A stretch of 64,000 bases of DNA from Trileptium ribeirensis (GCA_030248225.1 JASANE010000442.1:62001-126000); one strand, 5' to 3'. Numbered from the stretch's first letter, positions 36,701-47,849 are shown. The notes: generated from the sequence alone by a model not told the origin. Program-made: numbers and translations.

Positions 36701-37400
36701 TTAAAATACCTCGGACATATCATTAGCTCTGAAGGAGTTAAACCCGACCCCGAGAGAACTGCCGCGATAGACAACTACAAACGTCCCGAGACACTCAAAC
36801 AATTACAGAGCTTCCTAGGACTTGTAGGTTATTACCACAAATTCATCCCACATTATTCCGAAATTTGCGAACCACTTAACGCCCTCCGACGTAAGGACAA
36901 TGAATTTAAATGGACACCGCAATGCGAGGAAGCATTCGGAAAGCTACGCAAAGCACTAGTACAGGAGCCACTTCTCATCTACCCGGACTTTTCCGAACCC
37001 TTCATACTACAAACGGACGCTTCAGGATACGCTTTAGGAGCCGTGCTCTCGCAAAAAACTGACAAAGGGACATTGCCTATCGCTTATGTTAGCAAATCAC
37101 TAGCGGACAACCAACGCCGATACCCCGCTATAGAAACCGAAGCCCTCGCTATTCGATGGGCCGCTCTACATTTTAGGCACTACTTGCTCGGATACGAATT
37201 CCATGTCGAGACTGATCGTAAGCCACTTAAGGCATTATTTGAGAGACCACCGCGAAACTCACGCCTAGCCCAATGGCGTAATGAGTTACTCATGGAATTC
37301 GGTGGATTCAATATTGAATACCGGCCAGGCAAGGCCAATGCCAACGCATACGGACTTTCACGCGATCCCCGACATGACGTTGACTTCTCTGATTCCGATG
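36701..37400 (+). pseudogene. RT connection and RNase H (frame 2)
   Basis: Continues pol with KYLGHIISSEGVKPDPERTA and LQSFLGLVGYYHKFIPHYSE, then RNase H: QTDAS (Asp at 37,016-37,018), ETEALAI, and ETDRKPL. The last catalytic Asp of the family, normally in a GKxNxxADxLSR motif, reads as Tyr (TAC at 37,349-37,351). One base change from GAC would explain this. RNase H activity would be expected to suffer. The frame is open for about 360 codons, so this is the least broken part of pol. Confidence 0.9.
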
Positions 37401-38089
37401 ACGAAGCCGAATATGACGCACAGGACCATACACGAATGGTTGCTGTAGCCGTAAAAGGACAGGATCGTGGCAAGGGCAAAGCCCCTGCCAAACCGCCGCG
37501 GAGACTTCCTACCGAAGAAGCTTGGAAACGACTTACGCGACAGTTAATGGGACTCCCCCCGATGCTCCCGTTAACCTCCCACCCGAGTACGTTAGGGACC
37601 GCTTTTATCGCATGTTTGGAGGACCAGGATATGACCCTCTACCAGACCCGACGCGCTTTATTTTCTGCGGAGACATCGACGACCCATGGCCTGAGGGGGT
37701 CCAGAAGCCCTGGAAGCGCTCGACCGCACCCGGACCGCCGACTGAACCGGTCCCGACTCAAGAACCCGTGAGCGAATCCGCCCCTGGACGTTCAGCAGCC
37801 CCTGATCCATTCATTAGACCTACGCTACCACCAGAACCCCCGACTGCTCCGACACCGCCCGCCCCTGGCGCGGCAAGGGAAAGCTCAACACGTGCCACCG
37901 CTGGTACACCTGATCCCACCAGGCCCCGGACATTACCACCAACCGCTAGGAAAAGATATGGTGGCTTACCAGAAGTCGAGGAGTTCGATACATTAATTAG
38001 GGTCGCTTATGCATGTGAACCGCGAGTGCGACTATAACGCCCTGAACAGGTCTATGACACTGGTTAACACATATATCTACCGCACTTCC
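37401..38089 (+). pseudogene. Pol insert: acidic then Pro-rich region between RNase H and integrase
   Basis: After RNase H comes an acidic patch (DFSDSDDEAEYD) and a basic one. A frame change near 37,545 leads to about 170 residues rich in Pro, Thr and Ala (37,545-38,034), which include FGGPGYDPLPDPTRFIF and many PxP/PEPPTAPTPPAP-type runs. Frame 1 stops occur at 38,035 and 38,068. No known domain is recognised. Ty3/gypsy elements usually have only a short linker here, so this is an unusual insertion, perhaps a disordered spacer. Confidence 0.6.
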
Positions 38090-38529
38090 AACAATATGAA
38101 GGACGAAATCTTCTCAATTATATACCTTACATCCAACGTAGAGACAAACAATTTGGCCCTATATGGTGGTACCTACATACTCGACAACCACCAGCTGACG
38201 AAAAGGCAGCGACTGCTCTCAAGCTAGAAACCCATCACTACCGTCTCTGCCCCGACACAGCTATCCTTTACCTACACCCCATCATGCCTAATGACCACAG
38301 ACCTAAATTGTGCGTGCCCAGATTACTTATACGACAGATACTCAAACACGAACACGACACTCTGTTCGGTGGACACCCAGGTAGGGACCGCCTACTGCGC
38401 AAACTCAAACAATTCTATTACTGGGAAACCATGGGTAAGGACGTTGACGAATATGTAAAACGATGCTTGCTTTGCCAGCGCTCACGGAATCTGCCCCAAA
38501 ATGTTAGAGCCGCCAACTTCAAGAAATAT
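38090..38529 (+). pseudogene. Integrase N-terminal zinc-binding domain, truncated
   Basis: The frame runs through YIQRRDKQFGPIWWYL and CVPRLLIRQILKHEHDTL, then the HHCC zinc-binding module: a His pair around HDTLFGGH followed by CLLCQRSR, with YYWETM between them as in other retroviral integrases. The reading stops at TAA 38,530-38,532. No DDE catalytic core, integrase C-terminus or 3' LTR follows, so the element is truncated at its 3' side. Confidence 0.9.
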
Positions 38530-41205
38530 TAAAAAATCAGAAATCAAAACTCCGATGTTATAATAAAAAGTAACAAAATAATTTACAGATAGCGTTTATC
38601 AGACCTATTTTATGTATCGTGCAATTCATGTTTTCTTGCAATTTATATAATCTAGGAACCGATAAAGGACCTCACTAAATTTATCTATATAAGGTGCGTT
38701 CACGGTTACTCGTTAACAAGTATAATGACTTGCATCTCCACATGTTCGTGAGGAAGGTTCAAACGAGGCCACGGGCCAATATCATCCGGTATTTTGCTGC
38801 TATCCTTGGCAGTTGGTCTGTAAGTGAACCAATTTTAACTCAAACTTTTACAAGTCATTTGACCCTTAGTTGGCTTTTCTGTGGAAACAAATATCGATAT
38901 AAGCAACACCGCACCAGGACTATAGCCGGAGTTACCGTAAGTTTTAAAGCCCAATGTATTCAAATATAGTTACTACAGGTTACATGTTGTTTAAGGCTTG
39001 ATTCGACTTCTGTACAATTCTGTTCACAGTGCATCATGCGTGAGTCAACTTTGCATCGTCAACAAATCGTATAAATATTCGTGATCACAGCAGCCTCATT
39101 TGCAGTTTAACGAACGCGAACAGCTGCTCTGTGCTGTATGAATGCAGTTTACGTTCGTGTACAGTTTCCCATTTCGCAAGTTTTTCTGCGTTCATTAAGC
39201 GAAATGTTGAACCGGACATCTGTCCTTGTGGCCTGCTATTGTATAAAACTATGCGATCAAGATACATGCGCGAATTGACAGAACATCGTTTGTAGTTTAC
39301 GATTTAGACCGTAAAAAATGACCACGCACTGTGCCAACTAGTTTCTGTGTCGCAAATTATGGCCGCGCACATGGTCGTGAACTGAGTTAACAAAAGAGCA
39401 ACCCAGCTATACGCACGCGCCTATGTTCGGCTCAAGCATAAGTCATTACGTGAGCTACATTGTTCATCATGACTTTATCAAGGTTAAGACATTAATAAGA
39501 AGGAATAAGACTAAAATAGCTATCCAGCCCAAAAACACCACGTGTTGTACCTAAATTTGCTCCACCTTTACTAATTTTGCTCAGGTTTCATTATTATATT
39601 TAATATCACACAGTGCACCTGTAACCTAGATACTGTGCACACAACTGCTCACGCGAGACACCAAACATTTAACACCCCAATTGTGGTTGACAGTTGTGTA
39701 GGGTTACGTACTATGGCCTATAGAGTATATTTTATGTAGTCTTAAGCAGTGTTACTGTTGACGCTTTTTAAACGGGATTAGGAACTCAAAGCGATGTGTA
39801 ACGCCATGCTATTTTATACTGTTTACGAACGTGTTTAAATTAAGAGCGGAGCTACTGAAGCGGTGCATCTGTCAAAATTGGACTTTCTCACTTTTGACAG
39901 CCGAAAATTGAGAGATATGAAATTTTCCATTATATTATCGATATACTTTTATACCGACAGTGTTAACAGGTGTCAGACACTTGGGGATTCCGAAACTCAG
40001 GTGGTATAATCCCCTCTTTCTATGATAATGTATGGTCAACAGGTAACATTATTTACAGCTTCACTTTAAGTTCAAATTTCCAATTTTTAAGCTTTTACAT
40101 TTCAAACATTTGGTAATGCGAGTACAGGCTACAAATCAGGAGTTGGCCTGAATGAGCCCATTATTGATAATTTGGGGGCAATGGCCATAGAAATGCGTAA
40201 ATGCGCCGTGCAACATTCCTAATTTTAGTACCATGCAACACCATCCAATGTCTCCATTGTGTATATATCGTTCGTTAGCATTAGCATGCTACATCATACA
40301 GTAGGCATCGAATGTCTATAATGTCCAACAAATGGTTTGCTTTTAGTCGCCAGAGGTTCTATCTATTTTGTGAATATATCGGATTAAGCCGTCCTTTAGT
40401 GTTTAGCAAGCCATATCGGTACAAATGATATACACTCAACCAATTATCTAAACCGCAGTATTGCTTTTGCACGTTCGATAAGACGTAATATATTTTGCGA
40501 CATACATCATATATGGACCGAGGTCCGTAGTCCCGGGTACCCGCGGGAGGTGGGGACGTGGGTAAGCCTGTCGTGTGTAGGGTTTGTCGTGGGGGTGCGG
40601 GACGTATGTGTTCGGCGCCTGAAGCGCGTGAGGGGTGTTCGACCACCTGTTAAATAGAGTAGCCGACACCTTCGGGAGTCGAGGCGTCTGGAATAGATTC
40701 CCTTATCCTATGACCATGTATGAAATACATTTTATAGACGGCATACTAATATATTGCTGGTTACCAAGTGTTATCCTTTGGAGACTACCAATTCGCCCAA
40801 CTGCAGACGAACATCCTCCCTGTTTGACAATGCTCACATAATCAGTTTCACGTGTTCGTGGAATCTGAAAAATTATAAAACGCATTATGACATACTTTAA
40901 TTGGTTTATAGATACTGAGTATGAGATTGCCCGTATACAGAATAAAGAGCCTAAGCTTACGTACAATATGAACTATTAATATTTTTCGGAATATGCTGCG
41001 TTAGATGTTGTCCGCCAGCAAAACTATAATTATATATTTTTACAAAAAGCAAAATGTAGACCCATTTAAAATACACTGAGCCATGCCGTTTCCAAAATAA
41101 AGCTGCGGAAGCCTACGTACAACAATATGTACTGCCAGTATTTGCCGGAATAAGCTACTTTACAAATTGGATGTTGTCCGCTAGCAAAACTATAACTACA
41201 TGTTC
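38530..41205. other. Gap beyond the retroelement truncation
   Basis: No integrase core, polypurine tract or LTR is recognised. AT-rich noncoding sequence fills the interval. A GC-rich patch at 40,505-40,700 loosely resembles 51,060-51,290 (shared AGGTCCGTRGTCCC). Short frames here lack domains. Confidence 0.5.
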
Positions 41206-41208
41206 TTA

Positions 41209-41732
41209 TGCGCGAGTAAACTTAAGTTGACCCCGCCAACGATCCTATTTTGTATTTTTGCATACAATTTGTTACGGAACGCTTTTTGGTTAATTGAAAT
41301 TCGGCGTAGAACTGTTCACGAACACAAAATGGTTAGATTTCAATCGCGAGCGCTGTGTTCGCGAACGGTTTTACGCCGAATTTCAATTAACCAAAAAGCG
41401 TTCCGTGACAAAGTAAAATTACCCAAATTTTTGAGAACGAAAATTTGTCGATTTGATTGTGATGTCAGTTTTGCATTAAATTTGTACGCGAATACTGTTA
41501 TAAACCAAATTTAAACTATAATACATTAGGGAACTGAATTTATGCAAATTGAAATAGCCGAAATACTGTTCGAACACGAGGTCTAATTTCTGGGACTTGA
41601 ATTTGATTTTGCCAATTTTCGGTTAGCGAAAAACCGAATGAAATTAAGCCATTTTTCCGTAACAAGGGTTTGCGATTCGATATCGGTAATGACAAAATAG
41701 GATTGGTTGATCATCTTAAGTTTACGCGCGCA
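41209..41732. mobile_element. TIR element family B, copy 1
   Basis: Ends TGCGCGAGTAAACTTAAG and its inverted counterpart, flanked on both sides by TTA (41,206-41,208 and 41,733-41,735), a candidate 3-bp target duplication. It has no coding capacity, so it is non-autonomous. It holds a large hairpin at 41,274-41,406 and GTTCGCGAAC-type words. 3-bp TWA duplications are typical of PIF/Harbinger elements, but the termini do not clearly match, so I leave the superfamily open. Confidence 0.8.
41274..41406. repeat. Long hairpin inside family B copy 1
   Basis: Two arms of about 53 bp (ACGGAACGCTTTTTGGTTAA... and its near-perfect inverse) are separated by about 27 bp. The inner part reads GTTCACGAACAC / GTGTTCGCGAAC. 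Confidence 0.95.
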
Positions 41733-41735
41733 TTA

Positions 41736-42130
41736 CAAAAAGCAAAATGCTGTAGACTCATTTAAATACCCTGCGCCCTGACTGGCAATGGATAATCACC
41801 AGCCTGTTTGAAGATTTGGTTACCATCCTAAATTTTTGCGCGAGAGGAGTGGTAGCAGTATCACCGTCTATTTCAATATGAGCGTGTTCGCAGGCTTACT
41901 GTGTAGCCATCCGAAGAACCGCTCGATAGCACTTGGATTTTGGGGGTGTGTGACCCGACGCGACCCCCCATGTGACAATAGAGGGACATGAGACGGTGAC
42001 CTTACCGCAAAATCCTTAAACGCGTTAGATTAACGTTTAAATGTTGAACATTTTAATACGCAATCAGTGAACCATATATTTTCACAATGTTTTTTGTAAT
42101 GGTCGGTTGGAAATAAAATTGTCTTTGACT
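41736..42130. other. Gap: no gene recognised
   Basis: Noncoding. A small GC-rich palindrome-like patch lies at 41,940-41,970. Otherwise nothing. Confidence 0.4.
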
Positions 42131-42138
42131 ATTTGAAT

Positions 42139-42500
42139 CAAGGGCGTAGCCAGGAATTTTGAAAGGGGGGGGGTCGCGGCCTACAGTGGGTACCTAAAAG
42201 GGGGAGGTCCGGGGGGTCGCGCTCAGAAATGTGAAAGCGGGGTCCAGAATTGGTATACTAAGTACGCCATAAACAAGTAAAAAATGAAACTGTTGGCAAA
42301 ATAGCGAATTTTAATACAAAAATGTGAAGTTTGGTCAAAAATACGGTTGAAAATAATTGTTTTGTAGTGCGAGAGAGGATAGTTTTAGGACAATTTCCGA
42401 CAAGATTTTCAACAGGAATCGTTCAAAAAATTTGTTTGGGGTTGAGCCAAAAGGGGGGGGTCGCGACTCCCGCAACCCACCCCCCCTGGCTACGCCCTTG
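42139..42500. mobile_element. hAT-type MITE with 8-bp target duplication
   Basis: Perfect 16-bp TIRs CAAGGGCGTAGCCAGG (42,139-42,154) and CCTGGCTACGCCCTTG (42,485-42,500) are bounded by ATTTGAAT on both sides (42,131-42,138 and 42,501-42,508). An 8-bp duplication with CA(A/G)GG ends is the hallmark of hAT transposons. The 362-bp element has no ORF and G-run/C-run arms (GGGGGGTCGCG...) that extend the inverted repeat. It needs a transposase in trans. Confidence 0.95.
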
Positions 42501-42508
42501 ATTTGAAT

Positions 42509-43304
42509 TGTCTATGTCTTTGAAAAATATTAAAATATATAACCCATTGAAGACATGTTTTCGAATGAAAATCTTGTATCGCAGCAGCAATTGTAGCACG
42601 TTCGGTTTGGCTAAAAGCAGGCGCTATTTGATATTGCACTTGATTGTTTGGCCATCGGTACTGATTTCCTAAACAATATAGTCTAAATATACTCTAAAAT
42701 TTCAAGGAAACATGCATTATATGAATATAAATATGAAATGATAAATGCATGTTCAGTAATAAAAGATTTGAAGGAAATCAATAGTAATGAGATTAAAATA
42801 TTGCCCGTGTGTTTTAGGTTGCCTAACATTAATCTTGGTCTCGTAGAGACATGTTAGTAACACACGGCAGACACTTTAATTCGGACCCGAATTGTAAAGC
42901 ACATTGTAAAGCGTTGTGTCAGCTGAGTAATCCTGTACATCGTTTGCACGTGTGTTGTGGTTTGCTCGAGTTGTGAGGTTCCCTAAGAAATCAAACAACA
43001 GCTCCGAAATAGCTCACTGGCGTGCGTACGCATCTTTGTGGGATTATAAGGGGCATGACCGCCTATCCCTCCCGCTTTGGCTACGCCATTGAATATTTAC
43101 GTGGTGTGGTATATTTCAACACTCATCACAATGCATCAGAAAAGCTTTTAGCAAATATGATTCCGTTTGCAATCAATAATAAAACATATGCACACAACAG
43201 CAAGAAACAGGTCCATAGCATAATAGCTGTATATGCTGAAAGAAACAAACACATACTATATGAACGAAGCAGTATTACGACACGGTTTAGGACCGTTTGA
43301 GATT
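42509..43304. other. Gap: no gene recognised
   Basis: AT-rich. A 92-codon frame at 43,022-43,300 has no recognisable domain and is not called. Confidence 0.4.
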
Positions 43305-43818
43305 ATAATGCGTGTTCACGTTATAATGTCCCCGCTGATTGGAAATTTTGTCCCCCTATAGTCGAAATCCTACCATATAGACAGTCAGGGTGACACCCAT
43401 ACTGTAAATCAATTGCTGAGGGTGCACCACACACTCCTAGCTACTACATTTTTTCTTGACAGTGTCGTACACAGCCTTAGCTACCAATTTGGCGGGAATT
43501 AATTATAACGGACACCGTTTGTAGCAAATGCGGTTTTTTAATCAACTGTTCTGTGTAGTTTTTTTCTAAATTTATGATATTTGTATCTAGCTCATATGAA
43601 CATTGCTCAAATAATTCCGAACACAATCAATAAAACTGCCAGAAGACACGGTGTGCCTGACACTGTCGAGAAGTGGTAATACGCTTAACTAGCTACATTC
43701 GAAAAAATTTATTAAAAACTTGGGGTGTCTAAGACACCCTGTTGTCAACAGTGTGTCTGACACTGTGTGGTGTACATAGGTCCAAACGTTGGGGACATTA
43801 TAACGTGAACGCCGCATA
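43305..43818. mobile_element. TIR element family C (single copy)
   Basis: Outer inverted repeats of about 30 bp share GTTCACGTTATAATGTCCCC at the left (about 43,313) and its inverse at the right (to about 43,810), with TATAATGCG / TTATGCGGC at the very ends. Inside are several TGACACTGT-type palindromic words. There is no ORF of note, so it is non-autonomous. The target duplication is not clear. Confidence 0.75.
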
Positions 43819-44107
43819 ACACAGCAAAGAGGAGTTGTTTTAAGATGACCCTTGTTGATGTATTTACAAAACCGAAATACATACAAATTAAACTTAAGAT
43901 ACACGCAACAGAAAGATACATTAAATATTTTAATAGATATATGTAATCCAGCCGGAATATTACTGTCAGCCGCTGTTTTTGTTATATGGGCAACGACCGA
44001 TTTTGATTTCAAATGGTCGGTCCGCTTTGTCGTAAAGTAAAGTGAACACTTATTCGTAGATCGGCATTTGAGACTGAGGTGGTTTCCTTTGTAACTTAAA
44101 CATTTTT

Positions 44108-44336
44108 GCGAGCATATTGGTGCTTCTGTTCAGCGTTGTTGACTCAGTTGCATTTGAGTGAGAGCACGTTGGTGCTTTGTTTATAATTCAGCTTGAGAGC
44201 ACGATTGAGCTCCAATGGCAAACGGTTTGAGAGGTTATCAGTGCTCCAGTTGAGTACTTATTGAAAGCACATCGGTGCTTTTGTTGAATTCGGTTGAGAG
44301 CACATTGGTGGTTCAGTTGCAAGCTTATGAGAGCAA
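44108..44336 (+). repeat. Minisatellite 1, about 35-40-bp unit
   Basis: Six or so degenerate units built on GAGAGCACATTGGTGCTTTG followed by TTGAATTCAG-like sequence. Confidence 0.8.
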
Positions 44337-44344
44337 ATAAACTT

Positions 44345-44765
44345 AGGTATTGGCGGACCCCTCCAGTTTGATATTGGTGCCCATCTCCAATTTGATAGTG
44401 GTACCACCTCCAGTTTGATATTGGTGCCACCTCCAGTTTGATATTGGCGCCTCCCAGTTTGATATTAGCGCCCTCCCCAGTTAGATATTGGCGCCACCTC
44501 CAGTTTGATATCGGCGCCCCCAGTTTGATATTGGTGACACCCTCCAGTTTGTCATTGGCCCCCTCCCGTTTGATATTAAAGCGTCCTCTATTTTGATGTT
44601 GGTACCAATATCAAACTGGTAGAGGGAGGCACCAGTATCAAACTGTAGGGGCAACCAAATATCAAACTGGAGGGGGCACAAATATCAAACTGGAGGGTGC
44701 ACCAATATTAAACTGTAGGGGCACCACTATCAAAATGGAGGGTAGCAAAACGTCAAACTGGAAAT
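44345..44765. repeat. Inverted pair of minisatellite arrays (hairpin)
   Basis: About nine units of CCTCCAGTTTGATATTGGTG type (44,350-44,600) are followed by about six units of the inverse (CACCAATATCAAACTGGAGG type, 44,605-44,762). The two arrays meet at GGTACC (44,601-44,606), so the whole region can fold back on itself. Confidence 0.9.
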
Positions 44766-45280
44766 TGTCTCTTACAGCTTGCCACAAGAGACTTTTGTCT
44801 CTTACAAATGCCCGAAACGGACACAAATCTCTAACAGTGAGGCAAAACAGACTTAAATATCTTTCATTTAGCCGTAACAGATTTTGCCTCTTTCGGTTAG
44901 CTGCAATAAACTATTGTCTTTTATAAATGTCTCTTACAGTTATCTGTAAGGTTTTGAAGTCTCTTGCGGTTGGCTTTAAGAGACTTTTGTCTTTCAGCAG
45001 TGTATTACAAACTAAAATCTGGCATAACTGTCCTTAAGATATTTTTTTCTCGTATGGCCAGTCATTAACGACTTTCATCTCTTGTGGCCAGCTCTAAAAG
45101 ACAAAAATTTCTTACAGACAGCTGTAATAGACTAAAATATCTTACAGTTGTCTGTAAGAGATTAGAATATCTTACAATTGACTATAAGAGACAAAAATGG
45201 CTTATAGGTATTATATGAAACAAAATTTTATACAGCCAGCCTTAAGAGATTTTTGTCTTTTACGGATGGCCGTAAGAGAC
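44766..45280. repeat. Minisatellite 3, palindromic TCTTACAG unit
   Basis: Units combine TCTCTTACAG and CTGTAAGAGAC around short spacers, many with AAAAT or TTTTG. Each unit is itself nearly palindromic. It directly abuts the decayed retroelement segment to its right. Confidence 0.8.
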
Positions 45281-45289
45281 CAAACGGTC

Positions 45290-46130
45290 CGGTTCTTGCA
45301 CGAATTTTTCTGTGGAAGCTGCATTAGTACCAAGAAGACTAGTGAGCTATCTTGTAATAACTCCACAGTGCCCAGTGGTGTGTCCTTATATAGCTTAACA
45401 GGATAATAGGGCATGTTTAATAATCTAACCGGAAAGGTAATTCTCGTGTCGTTTGATCTTGAAATTTGGGCTGCCTGTATATCGAATTGCTCCAGTTTTT
45501 CACTCGGCTCAAAAATAATGTCACCCTCATAATCGAACCCGTTAATTTCAGAAAGTATCACCACCTCGGTTCGCGGCGGAATAATTGTATTGGTATCCAA
45601 ACGCAGGGTTTTGGAACGGTACGCGATCTATTACTACCTTTTCCTTTCGTTAGTTGATGGACACTGTGCCATGTTGGCGCAATACATCGGTTTCTATTAT
45701 TACAGAGTGTGTACACTCCTCGGACATGAAAACATAAAGTCATAGTTTCGTTTTCCGATGCCAAGAGCAACCCTAACAGTGCCCTTCAATTGCAAATTGT
45801 GCCGTGTTATCCCTGCAGCTGACGCCCAGGAACTGGGACCAGATGTTCGGTGTGGGCCCACGTTTATCAAACGTTTCGGCGTGGAATTATGACTATATTA
45901 CTACTGGTATCTAAGATTTCGGTAAATGGTTCACCTTCTATAGTGATACAATTTTGCGACGCAGTCTCACCCTCCGTGAACACAGTTTCGGCCACGTCTG
46001 TGTTTATTTGCTGCGTACTGGTCGTATTGTGCACCCTGCCACGGTAAAAAGGAAGCTCGCAAACATCTGGAACGGTGCCCGTTAAATTAGGATGATGGTG
46101 GGGAACGGCAAAGCAGATAGATAGCAGCAA
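45290..46130 (-). pseudogene. Decayed retroelement B: protease and linker
   Basis: Read on the minus strand, the first part (46,130-45,867) ends with CITIEGEPFTEILDTSSNI, which matches the start of a retroviral aspartic protease. The catalytic triad reads D-T-S instead of D-T-G (codons at about 45,905-45,913). Downstream, in shifted frames to about 45,640, are words equivalent to the protease C-terminus (TDVLRQHGTVSIN). 45,600-45,290 encodes the linker (IIPPRTEVVI, LNMPYYPVKLYKDTPLGTVE). Stops and frame changes show it is dead. It is clearly diverged from the 27.5-kb element. Confidence 0.8.
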
Positions 46131-46276
46131 ATGGGCTCTCGCGTCGTGTCGTGGGCTCTCGCGGGACTAAAAATTTTATTTGCGAAGCAGTTAGGATTTT
46201 TGACGAAAGAGTTCCGCTGGTACCTCCCACAACCATGGCTCGGACTAATTTTCTAACACCGCTTACAAAAAAGTTA
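46131..46276. other. Short unassigned interval between protease remnant and TIR element
   Basis: Probably residual sequence of retroelement B. The minus-strand frame is open but unrecognised. It ends with the TTA target copy at 46,274-46,276. Confidence 0.3.
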
Positions 46277-46707
46277 TGGGCGACTAAACTTAAATTGATC
46301 AAGCTAACCATCTCATTTTGCACTTCCCGATGTCGAATCCACATCCATTGTTTGGGAACAAATAGGATATTCGATTAGATTCACTGCTAGCGCGGACTTA
46401 AGTATTTTCATTCGGGTTATGACAATTCCGCAACATTTTATAGCGTTGAAACAGGACTCGCTTCTGTTCGCGAACAACCTAATTGTAACTGCGACGTCAT
46501 ACACGGGACGGTCATATTATTTATCAATTATTGTTCGCGAACAAACCTCTTGTTAATAAAAATCCGACAAAATTTTATTCGCGAACATATTTAATATTCG
46601 CGAACAAAAAGTAGCATTTTATGACCAACATGAAAATGTTCGGTGATGAAAATTTTTACAAAAACAAATAGGATGGTCAGCTGTGTCATTTTAAGTTTAC
46701 TTGCGCA
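46277..46707. mobile_element. TIR element family B, copy 2, inserted in retroelement B
   Basis: Left end TGGGCGACTAAACTTAAA and right end (inverse) TGCGCAAGTAAACTTAAA are flanked by TTA at 46,274-46,276 and 46,708-46,710. TTCGCGAAC-type palindromes lie at about 46,465-46,610. The left TIR closely matches the right TIR of copy 1 (TTGATCAA / TGATCAACC, then CGAT(A/G)TCGAATC). It sits between the Env and protease remnants of retroelement B and so is younger than it. Confidence 0.8.
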
Positions 46708-46983
46708 TTAGCTTATGCAATAAAGTGGGTCCAAGCTACTGTTTTCATCACTGTGCATTCTAAGGCGATGGAAGTTTGTTCCATATAGCGAACAATATCG
46801 TATGTAACGGCGTATATTTGCTCTGGATTAAAATTCAGCGGTGCTATTGCTTCTTCTTTGCGAATGGTTTGTTCTCCAAATACTCGTACCGAATTCTGTA
46901 AAGCTATAAGTTTAGGTTAAAGATGGGACATTTGAATGGCGTTCGCGATTCCTACCCTATGCTTGCAACGGAGGTAAGTCCAG

Positions 46984-47593
46984 CTAAAGCAACCGCGACA
47001 AAACCTTTTTGTCGCTTAGAATGAACAAAGGTTCAGGCGAACTGTTTATAGGTGCATATACTCTGTAAAAAGCCTTGTAAAATGCAACAGAGTCGCAAAA
47101 ATTCTCACTCAGGTCACTAAGGGATTTACGCGTGTGATCATGTAAAAATTGGTGAACTGTACAATTAGAATCTTTAGGGGTGACCGAATACCTTAGCGCG
47201 GTTTTACTAGCTCCGTGATGTTCATGTCTTGTGTGGACAAGTATAGGTACATAAACCGAATCTGCAGCTGTCATAAGCAAGTCTTCGGAAACAAATCCGA
47301 CACCAAAAGAAGAAAAAATCAGGATGTAAGCTGTTTAAATCTTTAGATGCCACAGATGTTACCGGCGCTACCAGCATGACCAGGAGCATTTGAGCTAAAA
47401 ACAGGCGAACTAGTAAAAGTCCGTGTAATGATTTATTTTTAGGCGGATAAGGTGCTTGGGCTGTTTTAGTTGATTTAATTTGTATAAGAGTAGCGATTGA
47501 TTCAGGTGGTTTATTGCTTACTTCAACCGCACAAACTAATTGAGGGTAAGCTTTTTCAGCAAATAAAGAGTTCTGTTTGGTAAGGGCACCCAC
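46984..47593 (-). pseudogene. Decayed retroelement B: envelope N-terminus
   Basis: On the minus strand, a hydrophobic signal-like segment (LLLVRLFLAQMLLVMLVAP) is followed, after a frame change near 47,310, by sequence that aligns by eye with the envelope of the 27.5-kb element. GVGFVSEDLLMTAADSVYVP matches that element's GVVVEPQGLVITSDQTTHLP. NCTVHQFLH matches NCTEYPQLH. A basic DKKVLSRLL lies where the other element has its cleavage site. The fusion peptide and the transmembrane anchor are missing. Identity is low, so this rests on pattern and order. It lies upstream of the protease remnant on the same strand. Confidence 0.6.
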
Positions 47594-47849
47594 TTCAATA
47601 CGAAGCTTTTCTAACTCGGTTCTATATGAGAGTTCAGTGGCAGTTTTGTGTTCGGTTTCTTTGGGCGCAGGGTGGAGTATAGTTGTTGCAACAAAGTTTC
47701 TGGTATTGGGGCATTAGCTATTTGTCCAGCGTTGGAGAGATTTGTCTAGGGTTAGTACTGACCGAGGGCTTTCTAAAATTTTGTGTAAAACTATTACGAG
47801 ATGGGAAACCACTGCTTGGTGGACGGCCAATATTATTTGCCCTAGTTTG

